Below, piece by piece: positions 17,873-26,895 of a DNA stretch of 64,000 nucleotides. The notes under the pieces were generated by a model. The model was given only the letters and a program-made list of their open reading frames with translations. It did no database searches and had not been told where the DNA came from. A program made the position numbers and the translations under genes. The DNA lies in assembly GCA_018266355.1 (NCBI GenBank), contig JAFEAP010000020.1, positions 1-64,000 on the forward strand. The letters are read 5' to 3'. Position 1 is the first letter of the stretch. The number at the start of each line of letters is the position of its first letter. Origin of the DNA: Bdellovibrionales bacterium. Lineage in GTDB: Bacteria > Bdellovibrionota > UBA1018.

Positions 17873-18889
17873 TTAAACGTAGGCGGCAAGTTCGTTCAGG
17901 GTCTTCACGTCGGAAACGCCGGTGCAAACGAACGCCTGGGCGGCGGCGCTCGAAATGCGCTTCGCGAGTCCGGCGAGGACTTTGCCCGGGCCGAACTCGA
18001 CGGCCGACTTGTATCCGCGCTCGATCAGCATCGCGCCGGTCTGGCGCCAAAGCACCGGATGGTCGACCTGCTCGACCAGCAGTTCGAACACGACCGAGGC
18101 TTCGTTCGTGAGTTTCGCCGTTCGATTCGGCACGTACGGATAGCGCAGGGTCTTCGGTTTCTCGGCATCCTTCGCGTTCTTGAAGAGTTCGGCCATCCGC
18201 GCGCGCGCCGGAGCCATAAGCCGGCAGTGGAAGGGCGCCGAAACCGCGAGGGGGATCGCCTTACCGGAAAACTCGCCGCCGGCTTTCAGCAGCGCGACCG
18301 CCTCATTGACGGCATCCGCCGCGCCGGCGATCACCGTTTGTCCGGGGGCATTGAAGTTCGCCGGCGAAAGGACGCAGTCGACGGTGATTTCCTTCGCACC
18401 GCTCAGGCGCTTGGCCTCCGCGGAACGAACGGCGGCCAAGCAGAGTTTTTCGATCACGTCGTCCTCGACGGAGAGGATCGCGGCCATTCCGCCTTGGCCG
18501 GCGGGAACCGCGGTCTGCATCGCGCGCCCGCGTTCGCGCACCCAGGCCGCGGCCGAGGCGAGGGGAAAGGCGCCGGCGGCGACGAGCGCGGAGTATTCGC
18601 CGAGGCTATGTCCGGCCACGGCCGAGGGTTTGAACCCTTTTTCGATTTCGGCCACGCGGAACGCGGCGATCGAGGCGGTGAGGAGCGCGGGCTGGGTGTT
18701 TTCCGTCAGCTGCAAATCGCTCTCCGGTCCGTCGAAGCAGAGCTTCTTCAAGTCGACTCTCGTCGCGTCGCTCGCTTCTTCGAACGTCTCGCGCGCGATT
18801 TTGAAATTTTCGTAGAGTTCTTTCGCCATGCCCACGTGTTGGGAACCTTGGCCGGGGAAAAACGCGAGGGGCATTCGAGGGTCGCTCAT
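17873..18889 (-). CDS. fabD: Malonyl-CoA:ACP transacylase
   Basis: 338 residues. It loads malonyl groups onto ACP. Motifs are FPGQGSQ near residue 11, GHSLGEYSAL with the active-site Ser, and the catalytic His in VSAPFHCRLM. It is somewhat longer than the usual 310 residues because of small insertions, for example around SAEAKRLSGAKEI. It sits between fabH and fabG. Confidence 0.96.
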   Translation of the reverse strand: MSDPRMPLAFFPGQGSQHVGMAKELYENFKIARETFEEASDATRVDLKKLCFDGPESDLQLTENTQPALLTASIAAFRVAEIEKGFKPSAVAGHSLGEYSALVAAGAFPLASAAAWVRERGRAMQTAVPAGQGGMAAILSVEDDVIEKLCLAAVRSAEAKRLSGAKEITVDCVLSPANFNAPGQTVIAGAADAVNEAVALLKAGGEFSGKAIPLAVSAPFHCRLMAPARARMAELFKNAKDAEKPKTLRYPYVPNRTAKLTNEASVVFELLVEQVDHPVLWRQTGAMLIERGYKSAVEFGPGKVLAGLAKRISSAAAQAFVCTGVSDVKTLNELAAYV

Positions 18890-18898
18890 TTCTCTCTC

Positions 18899-19867
18899 CT
18901 AATAGGTGACGATCGCGGCCCCCGCCGTGAGTCCGGCCCCGAAGACGGGCACGAGCAGGCGATCGCCGCGTTTGATTTTCCCGGAGCGGACGGCTTCGTC
19001 GAGGGCCGTCGGCACGGTCGCGCCCGAAGTGTTCCCGCGCGTGGTGATGTTCATCGCGAATCGGTCGAGCGGAATCTTCATCTGCTTCGCCACGCGTTCG
19101 AGGATCCGGAGGTTCGCCTGGTGGGGAACGACGTGGTGGATGTCCGCGGTCGTCAGCCCCGCGTCGGCGAGGATCTTCTCGGAAAGGTCGACCATCGTCC
19201 GGACGGAGGCCTTGAAAATCTCGTGTCCCTTCATCGCCATGCCGGAAGCGCCCGCGGGGATCCGGAGCATCTCGGCGCCTTCGCCGTCGGCGGTGAGCCG
19301 GAAACGCGAGGGCGGGACGTTTTCCGCGCGCGAAAGGACCATCGCGCCGGCTCCGTCGCCGAAGAGGATGCAGGATTTCCGGTCGGTATAATCGGTGATT
19401 TTCGTCAGCACGTCCGCGCCGACGACGAGGAGGTGATTCGCCTGGCCGGAGGCGAGGAACGCGTGCGCGGTGGCCCAAGCGTGGTGGAACCCGCTGCAAG
19501 CCGCGTTCAAGTCGTAGGCGAAGGCGTTCCTCGCGCCGAGTTTCGCCTGCACGAGCGCCGCCGCGGCGGGCATCGGCGTATCAGGGGTGCAGGTCGCGAC
19601 GAGGATTCCGTCGAGGGCCGAGGCGTCGAGGGAAGCCGCTTCGAGCGCGCGGCGGGCGGCTGCCGTCGCGAGTTCGGAAGTCGTTTCGTCCGAGCCGGAG
19701 AAATGGCGCGTCTCGATGCCGGTCACTTGCCGAATCCACTCGGGCGAAAAGCCCTCGACCGACTCGCCGGGTTTCCCCTCGAGTTCGCGGCAGAGTTCGG
19801 CGTTCGTCACCACGCGTTTCGGGAACGCGGACCCGGTGCCGGCGATGCGCGAGCCGGCGACGGTCAC
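18899..19867 (-). CDS. fabH: Beta-ketoacyl-ACP synthase III
   Basis: 322 residues from a GTG at 19867 that overlaps the plsX stop (GTGA), so it is translationally coupled. It catalyses the first condensation of acyl-CoA with malonyl-ACP. Catalytic residues are Cys in LNAACSGFHHA, His in VVPHQANLRIL and Asn in NITTRGNTSGAT. The longer open frame upstream is a plsX shadow. Confidence 0.96.
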   Translation of the reverse strand: MTVAGSRIAGTGSAFPKRVVTNAELCRELEGKPGESVEGFSPEWIRQVTGIETRHFSGSDETTSELATAAARRALEAASLDASALDGILVATCTPDTPMPAAAALVQAKLGARNAFAYDLNAACSGFHHAWATAHAFLASGQANHLLVVGADVLTKITDYTDRKSCILFGDGAGAMVLSRAENVPPSRFRLTADGEGAEMLRIPAGASGMAMKGHEIFKASVRTMVDLSEKILADAGLTTADIHHVVPHQANLRILERVAKQMKIPLDRFAMNITTRGNTSGATVPTALDEAVRSGKIKRGDRLLVPVFGAGLTAGAAIVTY

Positions 19868-20955
19868 GGTTGGACCCCGGGGTTCGCTCCGGCGGGAGCG
19901 ACGGCTTTTTCGAGGCGCTCGACGATCTTCGCGTCGAGGGCTTCCTGCGCGCGGATGAGCGAGTTCCGGACGGCGAGTTTGTCGCTGCGGCCATGGGCGA
20001 TGAAGACGTAGCCTTGGACGCCGAGTAGGGGGGCTGCGCCCGTTTCGCGGAAATCGACCTTTTTCTTGAACGAGCGGATCGCCCCCCACGCGAGACCGAA
20101 GCCGATCAGGTTCAGCGGATTGCGCTTCGCTTCGCCTTTCATGATCTTCAACAAGAACGAGGCGAGCGCCTCGGAATTCTTCAGGATCAGGTTCCCGATC
20201 AACCCGTCCATGACGACGACGTCGACCGAGCCCTTGAACATTTCCTTCGCTTCGCAGTAGCCGGTGAATTCGGCGACGGCTCCGCGATCTTTCCCGCCCG
20301 AAAAGAGGGGATGACCTTCGAGGAGCGCCGAGGCCGCGCGCGTGAGGTCGTTTCCTTTCGTGCGTTCTTCGCCGTTCGCGAGGACGCCGACTTTCGGCAG
20401 GGTGAGGCCCGCGCCGCCGGCCGACGCGAAGAACGAACCCATGATCGCGAAGTCGCGGAGGTGCTCGGGTTTGCAGTCGACGTTCGCGCCGACGTCGAGA
20501 CAAACGACGCCTTTGCCGTTCAAGGTCGGGAGCCGGGTCGCGATCGCCGGACGCTCGATTCCCTTCAACCGCCCGAGGGTGAGGAGAGCGGACGCCATCA
20601 CGGCGCCCGAGTGGCCCGCGGAAACGAACGCGTCCGGTCCCGAGCCGGAGCCTTCCTGCATCGCCTTCCAGGATTCGGCGACCATCCGGGTGCCGACGTT
20701 GATCGGCGCGTTCGGTTTCGAACGGATCGCCTTGATCTTGTCCTCCATCTCGATGTTCTCGGGTGCGTGGACGACGGACACTTTCGCGCCCGGACCGTCG
20801 ACGGCGAGTTTGCCGATCGCGTGTTTGCGGATCTTCTTTTCGTCGCCGATGAGCACGAGCGGATGATGGAGATCCTTCAGGGCGGCAAGCGCGCCGTCGA
20901 GAATCGCTTTGGGGGCGTAATCGCCGCCCATGACGTCGAGTAGGAGTCGGGACAT
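19864..20955 (-). CDS. plsX: Phosphate acyltransferase PlsX
   Basis: 363 residues. It makes acyl-phosphate from acyl-ACP for phospholipid synthesis. Recognised by DVMGGDYAPKAILDGA at the N-terminus, SAGHSGAVMA and CLDVGANVDCKPEHL. A Pro/Ala tail extends the C-terminus by about 15-20 residues. It lies 71 bases after yceD, without the rpmF gene that usually sits between them. Confidence 0.97.
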   Translation of the reverse strand: MSRLLLDVMGGDYAPKAILDGALAALKDLHHPLVLIGDEKKIRKHAIGKLAVDGPGAKVSVVHAPENIEMEDKIKAIRSKPNAPINVGTRMVAESWKAMQEGSGSGPDAFVSAGHSGAVMASALLTLGRLKGIERPAIATRLPTLNGKGVVCLDVGANVDCKPEHLRDFAIMGSFFASAGGAGLTLPKVGVLANGEERTKGNDLTRAASALLEGHPLFSGGKDRGAVAEFTGYCEAKEMFKGSVDVVVMDGLIGNLILKNSEALASFLLKIMKGEAKRNPLNLIGFGLAWGAIRSFKKKVDFRETGAAPLLGVQGYVFIAHGRSDKLAVRNSLIRAQEALDAKIVERLEKAVAPAGANPGVQP

Positions 20956-21026
20956 GGAGCTAAAGTCCTACGGCCAAACCGGCGGAAAGGAAAAGGGAAT
21001 CGGCGGCGCGCGGCGCGGCAGCAGGC

Positions 21027-21704
21027 TCAGTGTTTCGGTTTACCCGGGGCGGTTTTGAACCCCTTCAGCGCCGCGAACGGACTTTCCTTGACGATCTTCG
21101 CGCACGCGCAGCGTCCGACGTTCAAGTCGGCGCCGCAGTTCGCGCAGATTCCCTTGCAGTCTTCCTTGCAGAGCGGCTGAAAGGGAATGCGAAGTTGGAT
21201 CTGCTCGGCGAGGACGACCGGTAGATCGAGGTATTCCTCGGCGATGTACGTGATTTCGAGATCGTCCGCGGCTTCGTTGCCGTCGGCTCCGCCCTCGTCG
21301 TGAGCGTGGCGCGCGTATCCCTTGTTTTGGCCGCGCGGGTTCGCGTTCTTATCGAGGTACGCGATGCCGGCCATTTCCTTGTCCTTGCAATAGAGCGCGG
21401 TGAAGTGCTCGTTGATCGGGAGGAGGAACGGAGCCGCGCAGCGGGAACAGAGGAGTTGGACGGTCGTGTCCACGTCGCCCGAAACGACGATCACGTCGTC
21501 GACGCGACGGAGATTGAAACGCACGAAAGTCGGGCGCACGACCGGCTTCGTCTTGAGTCCCGCCGGGCGCAGGGCTTCCGGCGATCCCGGAACCGAAGCG
21601 GTCGATTCGTCGAGCGAGGTCACCGTGTCGGCGACCCATTTCTCGGATTCGTTCGCGACGACTTCGCGGTCGGTTTCTTTGATTTCGTGGAGGTAAATCT
21701 TCAT
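21027..21704 (-). CDS. yceD: YceD/DUF177 family protein
   Basis: 225 residues from the ATG at 21704, after a GGAGG-like site in reverse orientation (CTCC on the plus strand). The DUF177 core includes the CSRC-type pair LCSRCAAPF and the C-terminal metal-binding set CKEDCKGICANCGADLNVGRC. An insert near residues 125-150 is rich in His, Gly and Asp. DUF177 proteins affect 23S rRNA levels and normally precede rpmF and plsX. Confidence 0.88.
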   Translation of the reverse strand: MKIYLHEIKETDREVVANESEKWVADTVTSLDESTASVPGSPEALRPAGLKTKPVVRPTFVRFNLRRVDDVIVVSGDVDTTVQLLCSRCAAPFLLPINEHFTALYCKDKEMAGIAYLDKNANPRGQNKGYARHAHDEGGADGNEAADDLEITYIAEEYLDLPVVLAEQIQLRIPFQPLCKEDCKGICANCGADLNVGRCACAKIVKESPFAALKGFKTAPGKPKH

Positions 21705-21784
21705 GGAGGTTCGGAGGCGCGTAGCGGTCACGGCGCGCCGGTTTAACGAGAAGTACCACAAACGACGCCAATTATGGAGCGAAG

Positions 21785-22873
21785 TTACGATCGGGTCGAT
21801 TTCGCGGGCTTTTTCGGGAGTTTCCGCAGGGAACGGACCGCGAGGACGGCGGGCCCGCCCCGTGTCCCGGGGACGATTTCCCACCGGACGGGGAAGCGTT
21901 TCAGGAGGCGCGCGATCTCGGCCGGCTTCCGGAAAAGCGCTTCGAGCGGGACACGGTTCGTTCGGGCGAGGTGGCTCTTCAGGATTTTCTCGGGCGACGC
22001 CTTCTTCCGAAGCGCTTCGGCGGCGACCCACTGGCCGAAAGACTCGGGAAGCAGGAATCCGCCGCCGGCGAGCCGGCCGTCGGGGAGGCGACTCGCGCGG
22101 TCTTGGAACCGGCATTCGAGGTCTCCGAATCGATGGAAATGGCTGCCGTCGGTACAAGCCGCGGGAGCCGCGTCGCTGACGAAAAACGTCCCTCTCGGGT
22201 GCATGGCGAGCGTCCAATCGATGAAGCTCGGGTGAACATGGATTTCATCGGGGATCAATTCGACGTAGGTCGACTTCCGTCCGAACGCGGCACCCAGTAC
22301 TCCGGGTTCTCGGTGGTGATAACTCAGCGCGTTCCAAGCATGGGTTACTCCCGAAAAGCCATCCGTGAAGGCCCGCTCGGCTTGGGCGATCGTGCAACGC
22401 GTATGGCCGATCGCCAGGCGCACTCGGCGCTTTTTCGCCCAGGACCCTAGGGTTTTTCGGGTCTCGTCGTCGAGGGTTTCCGGCGCGACGGTCAGGATTT
22501 GGAGCGTCTCTTTCGAGCGTTCCCAGAGGTCCTCGAGTTCCTCGATCCGGAGTTTGCGAAGGATTCCGGGAGGGTGCGCGCCGGCGGCTTCCGGATTGAG
22601 GAACGGCCCTTCGAGGTGGATCCCGAGCGGAACTGCCCCGGGTGCGGAATCGGATCGGATCCATGCGCCGAGTCGAGAAACGGCGGCGCCCAAATCCTTC
22701 TCGGACGCCGAGAGCGTCGTCGCCGAAAAGCCCGCGACGCCGTGATCGGCGAGCGAGGCAGAAAGGGCGTCGAGTTCGGCGGGATTCGCCGACATCAAAT
22801 CGATTCCGAAGGCTCCGTGGAAGTGGAGGTCGATCGCGCCGAAGCTCTTGACGCGTTTAGTAGGGCGTGGCAC
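21785..22873 (-). CDS. nagA: N-acetylglucosamine-6-phosphate deacetylase
   Basis: 362 residues of the amidohydrolase superfamily. The metal-binding HxH is in IDLHFHGAFGID near residue 17. IHLEGPFLNP carries the conserved Glu, then GHTRCT, a THAWNALS motif with the metal His and substrate Asn, and a catalytic Asp in SDAAPAA. It removes acetate from GlcNAc-6-P, feeding amino-sugar use or peptidoglycan recycling. There is no nagB or transporter nearby. Confidence 0.9.
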   Translation of the reverse strand: MPRPTKRVKSFGAIDLHFHGAFGIDLMSANPAELDALSASLADHGVAGFSATTLSASEKDLGAAVSRLGAWIRSDSAPGAVPLGIHLEGPFLNPEAAGAHPPGILRKLRIEELEDLWERSKETLQILTVAPETLDDETRKTLGSWAKKRRVRLAIGHTRCTIAQAERAFTDGFSGVTHAWNALSYHHREPGVLGAAFGRKSTYVELIPDEIHVHPSFIDWTLAMHPRGTFFVSDAAPAACTDGSHFHRFGDLECRFQDRASRLPDGRLAGGGFLLPESFGQWVAAEALRKKASPEKILKSHLARTNRVPLEALFRKPAEIARLLKRFPVRWEIVPGTRGGPAVLAVRSLRKLPKKPAKSTRS

Positions 22874-22934
22874 ACCGCTAAGTTATCAGCTAACTCTCGA
22901 ATCCCGCAAGGCTTTGGCCGAAGGCACGAACTCG

Positions 22935-23633
22935 ATGGCTAAGAAGGCAGCTCCGAAGAAGACGAAGATGGCGGCGAAGCCGACGAAGAAAACGGCGCCC
23001 AAAAAAGTCGCTCCCGCGAAAAAGACGGCGACCGCGGCTAAAGCATCCGCTTCGAAAGCATCGCTCAAGTCGGGCGCGAAAAAAGACGTTAAGCTCTCTG
23101 CCGGCAAGAAGGCGGGAGCACCGACGATGAGTAAAGCGGAAGCGGCGAAGGCGACGAAAAAAGACACGGTTAAAGGTGCAGTCGAGTTGAAAGTGAAAGC
23201 AACGGCGGCTCCCGCGCCGGCTACCCCCGCGCCGACGGGCAAAGCGGCGAAGGCGCCGAAAGGCGCGAAAAAAGCGGCGACGCCGAAGAACTACGAAGAC
23301 ATGTGCCGCGAGATTGCGTGCGAGAGTCATTCGTCGACGGCCGGTTACTGCCGCCTGCACTACATCAAGAATTGGAAGAAGATCAAACGCAAGGAACTCA
23401 TCCTCCGCGAGAAGAAACTGAACCAGTACATCGAGGAACTCGTCTCGAAGTATCCGGATAAGTACATCGAAGCGATCAAGCAAGACCTCGCCGACGAAAC
23501 CGCGTTCTCGAAGGTCATCTACGACCTCGAACTCGACGAAGGCGTGGACGATATCCCGACGGACGACGAGTCGGACGAACAGGTGATCGACAGCATCAAG
23601 CGCGAGTTCGACGACGGGGACACCGAGTTTTAA
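22935..23633 (+). CDS. Histone-H1-like Lys/Ala/Pro-rich protein with Cys/His C-terminal domain
   Basis: 232 residues from the ATG at 22935. Residues 1-115 are a low-complexity Lys/Ala/Pro/Thr tail with AAKK and PKK repeats, like eukaryotic H1 tails, and should bind DNA. The C-terminal part has Cys124, Cys129, Cys139 and His142 (CX4CX9CX2H), a possible zinc site, then a Lys-rich helix and an acidic tail. Divergent from nagA, 61 bases apart. A nucleoid role is inferred. Confidence 0.85.
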   Translation: MAKKAAPKKTKMAAKPTKKTAPKKVAPAKKTATAAKASASKASLKSGAKKDVKLSAGKKAGAPTMSKAEAAKATKKDTVKGAVELKVKATAAPAPATPAPTGKAAKAPKGAKKAATPKNYEDMCREIACESHSSTAGYCRLHYIKNWKKIKRKELILREKKLNQYIEELVSKYPDKYIEAIKQDLADETAFSKVIYDLELDEGVDDIPTDDESDEQVIDSIKREFDDGDTEF

Positions 23634-23727
23634 CGCCGTAAGTAGGCTCGGCCCGGATGGACGGGCTTTGCCCGGCCGTAGGGTCGAGCTGTTCTAGATC
23701 TAGTTCCGTATCACTGACGGAAAAATG

Positions 23728-23763
23728 AAAACGGCGCCGCGGAGAGATCCTCGGCGCCGTTTT
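23728..23763. terminator. Bidirectional terminator
   Basis: AAAACGGCGCCG pairs perfectly with CGGCGCCGTTTT around a 12-base loop, between the convergent ends of the H1-like gene (23633) and the exported-protein gene (23781). It has T tracts in both directions. Confidence 0.92.
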
Positions 23764-23780
23764 TAGTTTCGGAGTTCCGG

Positions 23781-24626
23781 TTATTTCGCGCCGGTCGTCT
23801 TTTGAATGTACGGTATGCCGTCGTTCCCGAAATTGATGATCGCGTTCGGGTGTTCCTTGAGGAGTTTATCGAGGCTTTGGTCGACTTTTTCGCCGTAGGG
23901 GCTCGCGTTCTCGACGGCGAGGCGTCGGCCCTCGACTTGGATCGACTTGAATTTTTGCGTGACCTTATCGACGGATTCCGCGTAAGTCGTCGCGTCCGTC
24001 GACGACATCAACTTCTTCTTGCTGCCGATGGCGTTTCGCTGGGTGTCCGCGATCTTGTCGCCCCACACCGCGAGCGTGCCGGAAACGGCGCTCATGTATT
24101 GGATATGCGGATCCTGGAAGCTCAGGATGTTACAACCGCCGCCCGCGTAACGGTCGTGCATGCGCGCGGCACGGAAGTCGTACTGGGGTATCGCGCCCTT
24201 AAGACCTTGCTCGGTGTAGGGCAGGAAGTAGATCGAACCGTTCTTCGATTTGTTGAAGACCTTCACTTCCTTGTATTTCTGGAGCTTCTCGAGCTGCGCT
24301 TTCGTGAGTTCCATGTGCTCGCCCGCGGGATACGGGATGCGCATGACCTCCGACTCGCCGTCCTTCTTCGAGGGGAGGACGACGTAGAGCATGGAGGGAT
24401 TCCCGTCGTTCGCGTACATCTGGTCGATCTTTTTCTCGAGCGCTTGGCGGGCCTTTTCTTTTTCGGTGTAAGGCACGCCGGCATTCGGATTCGTCGCCGC
24501 CTCGTAAGCGGATACCGGTTTCGGATCGCCGCAGCCGCGTGCGAGGGCGTCTCGGGCCGAGACGGCGCCGGTAAGCGCGAGAACGAGGACGGAAGCTGCG
24601 AGCAGACGAGGAGAACGGTCGAGCAT
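23781..24626 (-). CDS. Exported protein of unknown function
   Basis: 281 residues from the ATG at 24626, preceded by an AAGGAGC ribosome site. The Sec signal (about 1-28) ends in ALA. The mature protein is Lys-rich, with segments such as MLYVVLPSKKDGES and YFLPYTEQGLKG. I recognise no family. Cys residues near the mature N-terminus (RGCGDP) and at GGGCNIL could form a disulfide. It stands alone between a terminator and a long inverted repeat. Confidence 0.8.
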   Translation of the reverse strand: MLDRSPRLLAASVLVLALTGAVSARDALARGCGDPKPVSAYEAATNPNAGVPYTEKEKARQALEKKIDQMYANDGNPSMLYVVLPSKKDGESEVMRIPYPAGEHMELTKAQLEKLQKYKEVKVFNKSKNGSIYFLPYTEQGLKGAIPQYDFRAARMHDRYAGGGCNILSFQDPHIQYMSAVSGTLAVWGDKIADTQRNAIGSKKKLMSSTDATTYAESVDKVTQKFKSIQVEGRRLAVENASPYGEKVDQSLDKLLKEHPNAIINFGNDGIPYIQKTTGAK

Positions 24627-24740
24627 GGAAGCTCCTTTATCTTCTTCTAGTGTAGCGATAGGCCCGCCTGGGAATCGAGCGCGAAAAAATTGACGAAGGG
24701 TGGCCGATTCGCGCGGATTTGCTCCTAGAGTTCTCGGGAC

Positions 24741-24859
24741 TTCCTGGTCTCTTAAAAATACGTTCCCTCCGCGAGCGCCGCGGCCCAGGATGGGCAAAAT
24801 CGCGCCCGGACAGGATGTCCGGACGAGCCGGAGGGAACGCATTTTTAAGAGACCAGGAA
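24741..24859. repeat. Long inverted repeat (possible MITE or REP-type element)
   Basis: The left arm 24741-24771 and right arm 24829-24859 are reverse complements at 30 of 31 positions, around a 57-base centre that has its own small GGACA/TGTCC stem. The arms contain TCTCTTAAAAAT, atypical of the local composition. It lies between the dadA stop and the next gene and has no T tail, so it is not an ordinary terminator. Confidence 0.8.
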
Positions 24860-24871
24860 ATCCGGCGAAAC

Positions 24872-26131
24872 CTAGAACCGGTCCGCCCGAAACGGCTTCG
24901 GATCGACGATCGGTTTCCGTCCGAGGACGAGGTCGGCGGCGAGTTTCCCGGTGCCCGACCCCGACTGCAGTCCGAGCATCTGGTGGCCGGTGACGACGTG
25001 GAGGTTCGCGTACTTCTTCGGGGCGCCGATGATCGGCACGCCGTCCGGCGTGCAGGGACGGAGCCCGCGCCAGAGTTCGGTGTACTGGAAATCCTGCGGG
25101 ACGTTCATGAACGCGCGCGCGCCCTTCACGATCGAGTCGATCCGGCGCGGGGTGATCGAGTAGTCGTTGTTCACGAGCTCGAGGGTGCCCGCGAGGCGGA
25201 GCGTCCCGTTCCGAGGCGTGACGGCGACTTTCTTCTCGACGAGCATCATCGGGACTTTCGGGTTCGGATCGAGCGGTTTCGTGATGAACGCGTAGCCCTT
25301 GCCGCCCATGATCGGGATGTTCAAGCCGAGCGCCCGGCCGACGCCCGTCGACCACGATCCGGTCGCGAGCACGTATTGATCGGCGGTGATCACGCCTTTC
25401 GTGGTGCGGACGCCGGTGATGCGTTTCGCTCCGCCTTGGTCCGAGACCTGACAGTCGATGAGTTCGTGGCCCGAAAGGATCTTCGCGCCGTGTTTCACCG
25501 CGCCCGCGGTGAGCGCGCGCACGACTTCGAGCGGTTCCGCATGGGCTTCCGACGGGAAGTAAACGCCGCCGACGAGTTCGCCGGTGAGCGCCGGTTCGAG
25601 GGCCCGGGTTTCTTCCGCGTTCATCGAACGGCCCGCGACGCCGTGTTCGGCGACGAGGTTCATCTCGGTCTTCGCGTAATCGAATCCCTCGCGGGTGTTC
25701 GCGGCCATGAGCAGGCCCTTCTGCTCGAAACGGATGTCGTGACCGGTTTCGGCGGAAAGCTTCGAATAGAGATCGAGCGAGATCTTCGAGATTTCGGTGA
25801 GCGCGGTGACCGAGCGGACCATTTGCTTTTGGTTCATCGCGAAGAGGAAGCGCGTGAGCCACGAGACGAGGAGCCACGAGGGACGCGGCTGGATATAGAG
25901 CGGGCTCTCGGGATTCGTCATCCACTTGATCGACTTCAGGAGCATGCCCGGCATCGGCAACGGCATCGAGAAACACGGAGTGAGCCATCCGGCGTTCCCG
26001 TACGAACATCCGAATCCCGGCTCTCCCTTATCGATCACGGTCACCTTCGCGCCGCTTTTCGCGAGCTCGAAAGCCGTGGCCATGCCGATGACCCCGCCGC
26101 CGACGACGAGAATGTCCGTGTCTTTTGCCAT
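24872..26131 (-). CDS. dadA: D-amino acid dehydrogenase, small subunit type
   Basis: 419-residue FAD enzyme that oxidises D-amino acids such as D-alanine, passing electrons to the respiratory chain. It has the dinucleotide motif VGGGVIGMATAFELA at the N-terminus, GSYGNAG-like GCSYGNAGWL, and the C-terminal FAD motif TGHQMLGLQSGSGTGKL. Length matches DadA. It may act with the alanine racemase encoded at 51927, although they are not adjacent. Confidence 0.9.
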   Translation of the reverse strand: MAKDTDILVVGGGVIGMATAFELAKSGAKVTVIDKGEPGFGCSYGNAGWLTPCFSMPLPMPGMLLKSIKWMTNPESPLYIQPRPSWLLVSWLTRFLFAMNQKQMVRSVTALTEISKISLDLYSKLSAETGHDIRFEQKGLLMAANTREGFDYAKTEMNLVAEHGVAGRSMNAEETRALEPALTGELVGGVYFPSEAHAEPLEVVRALTAGAVKHGAKILSGHELIDCQVSDQGGAKRITGVRTTKGVITADQYVLATGSWSTGVGRALGLNIPIMGGKGYAFITKPLDPNPKVPMMLVEKKVAVTPRNGTLRLAGTLELVNNDYSITPRRIDSIVKGARAFMNVPQDFQYTELWRGLRPCTPDGVPIIGAPKKYANLHVVTGHQMLGLQSGSGTGKLAADLVLGRKPIVDPKPFRADRF

Positions 26132-26213
26132 GGGGGCTATTCTATGCCGGAGTTTTCCGGACGAAAGGAAAAACCTCAGGCATAGCCCGAATAGGGGAGC
26201 CCTGAAGGGTGCG

Positions 26214-26807
26214 TCAGTTCATGCGGGAGAGCGTCACCCAGACGAGTTCGACGCCCGCGCCGAAGCCGAGGCCGAATCCGTGGGCGTTGATCTCCGTGCC
26301 GGTCTTCGAACTGTGCAGACCGTAGGCTTCGAAGCCGATGATGAAGTGGCCCGAAGCCCGCTCGCCTCCGATCGTGAGGCTATCCGGGAAGGCGGTATTC
26401 GAGACGAGCTTCAGCCGACCGGTATGCACTTCGGCGCCGACGCCGATTCCGAGGGCGCTGAACGCGTATTTGCGCCCGGCACTCTTACAAACGCCGGTCT
26501 GGCCGCTGATGACCGCGGAAAAGCCCGAGACCCAGCACCGCATCTTTTCCGGGTGCTTCCGGAACGCGTCGTTCTTTTCGGCTTTCGCGAGAAGGGTATT
26601 CTCCGGGTGGGCGGCGAGCTCCTTCAACCACTCCGCGTGGAGTGCCTCGGCCTTCGCGGCATTTTCGACCGTGTCGGCGCCCGAGGTTTCGACGATCCGA
26701 ACTTCTTCGACGATCGGCGCATCGTCCGCGTCCGCGCGGGCCACGACCGGAAGGAGAGCGTTCAAACCGAACAGGATCACCAGGGACGACGACGCGAAAT
26801 GTTTCAT
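26214..26807 (-). CDS. Exported protein of unknown function
   Basis: 197 residues with a Sec signal (about 1-25, ending ARA). An acidic helical segment follows (about 40-85), then a Gly-rich beta region (FSALGIGVGAEV, GFGLGFGAGVELVWV) like a small outer-membrane barrel or a barrel fragment. Two Cys (CWVSG, VCKSAG) may pair. Possibly the last gene of the HtrA operon, 88 bases downstream. No family recognised. Confidence 0.75.
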   Translation of the reverse strand: MKHFASSSLVILFGLNALLPVVARADADDAPIVEEVRIVETSGADTVENAAKAEALHAEWLKELAAHPENTLLAKAEKNDAFRKHPEKMRCWVSGFSAVISGQTGVCKSAGRKYAFSALGIGVGAEVHTGRLKLVSNTAFPDSLTIGGERASGHFIIGFEAYGLHSSKTGTEINAHGFGLGFGAGVELVWVTLSRMN

Positions 26808-26895
26808 GGCGGGGTTTTACCCGGGATGCCGCAGTCGGTCAATCCTCGCCCCTTTACGGAAATGGCGATAACCGTCAGTCCGCTAAAGCCTCGGA

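Noticed and set aside
18899-20503. A longer FabH with an N-terminal extension
   Set aside because: The extension is a shadow of plsX; the GTG at 19867 overlaps the plsX stop and gives the normal FabH length.
23781-26009. A 742-codon minus frame covering the exported protein and dadA
   Set aside because: Its first two thirds are a shadow of dadA; the real protein starts at ATG 24626 with a signal peptide.
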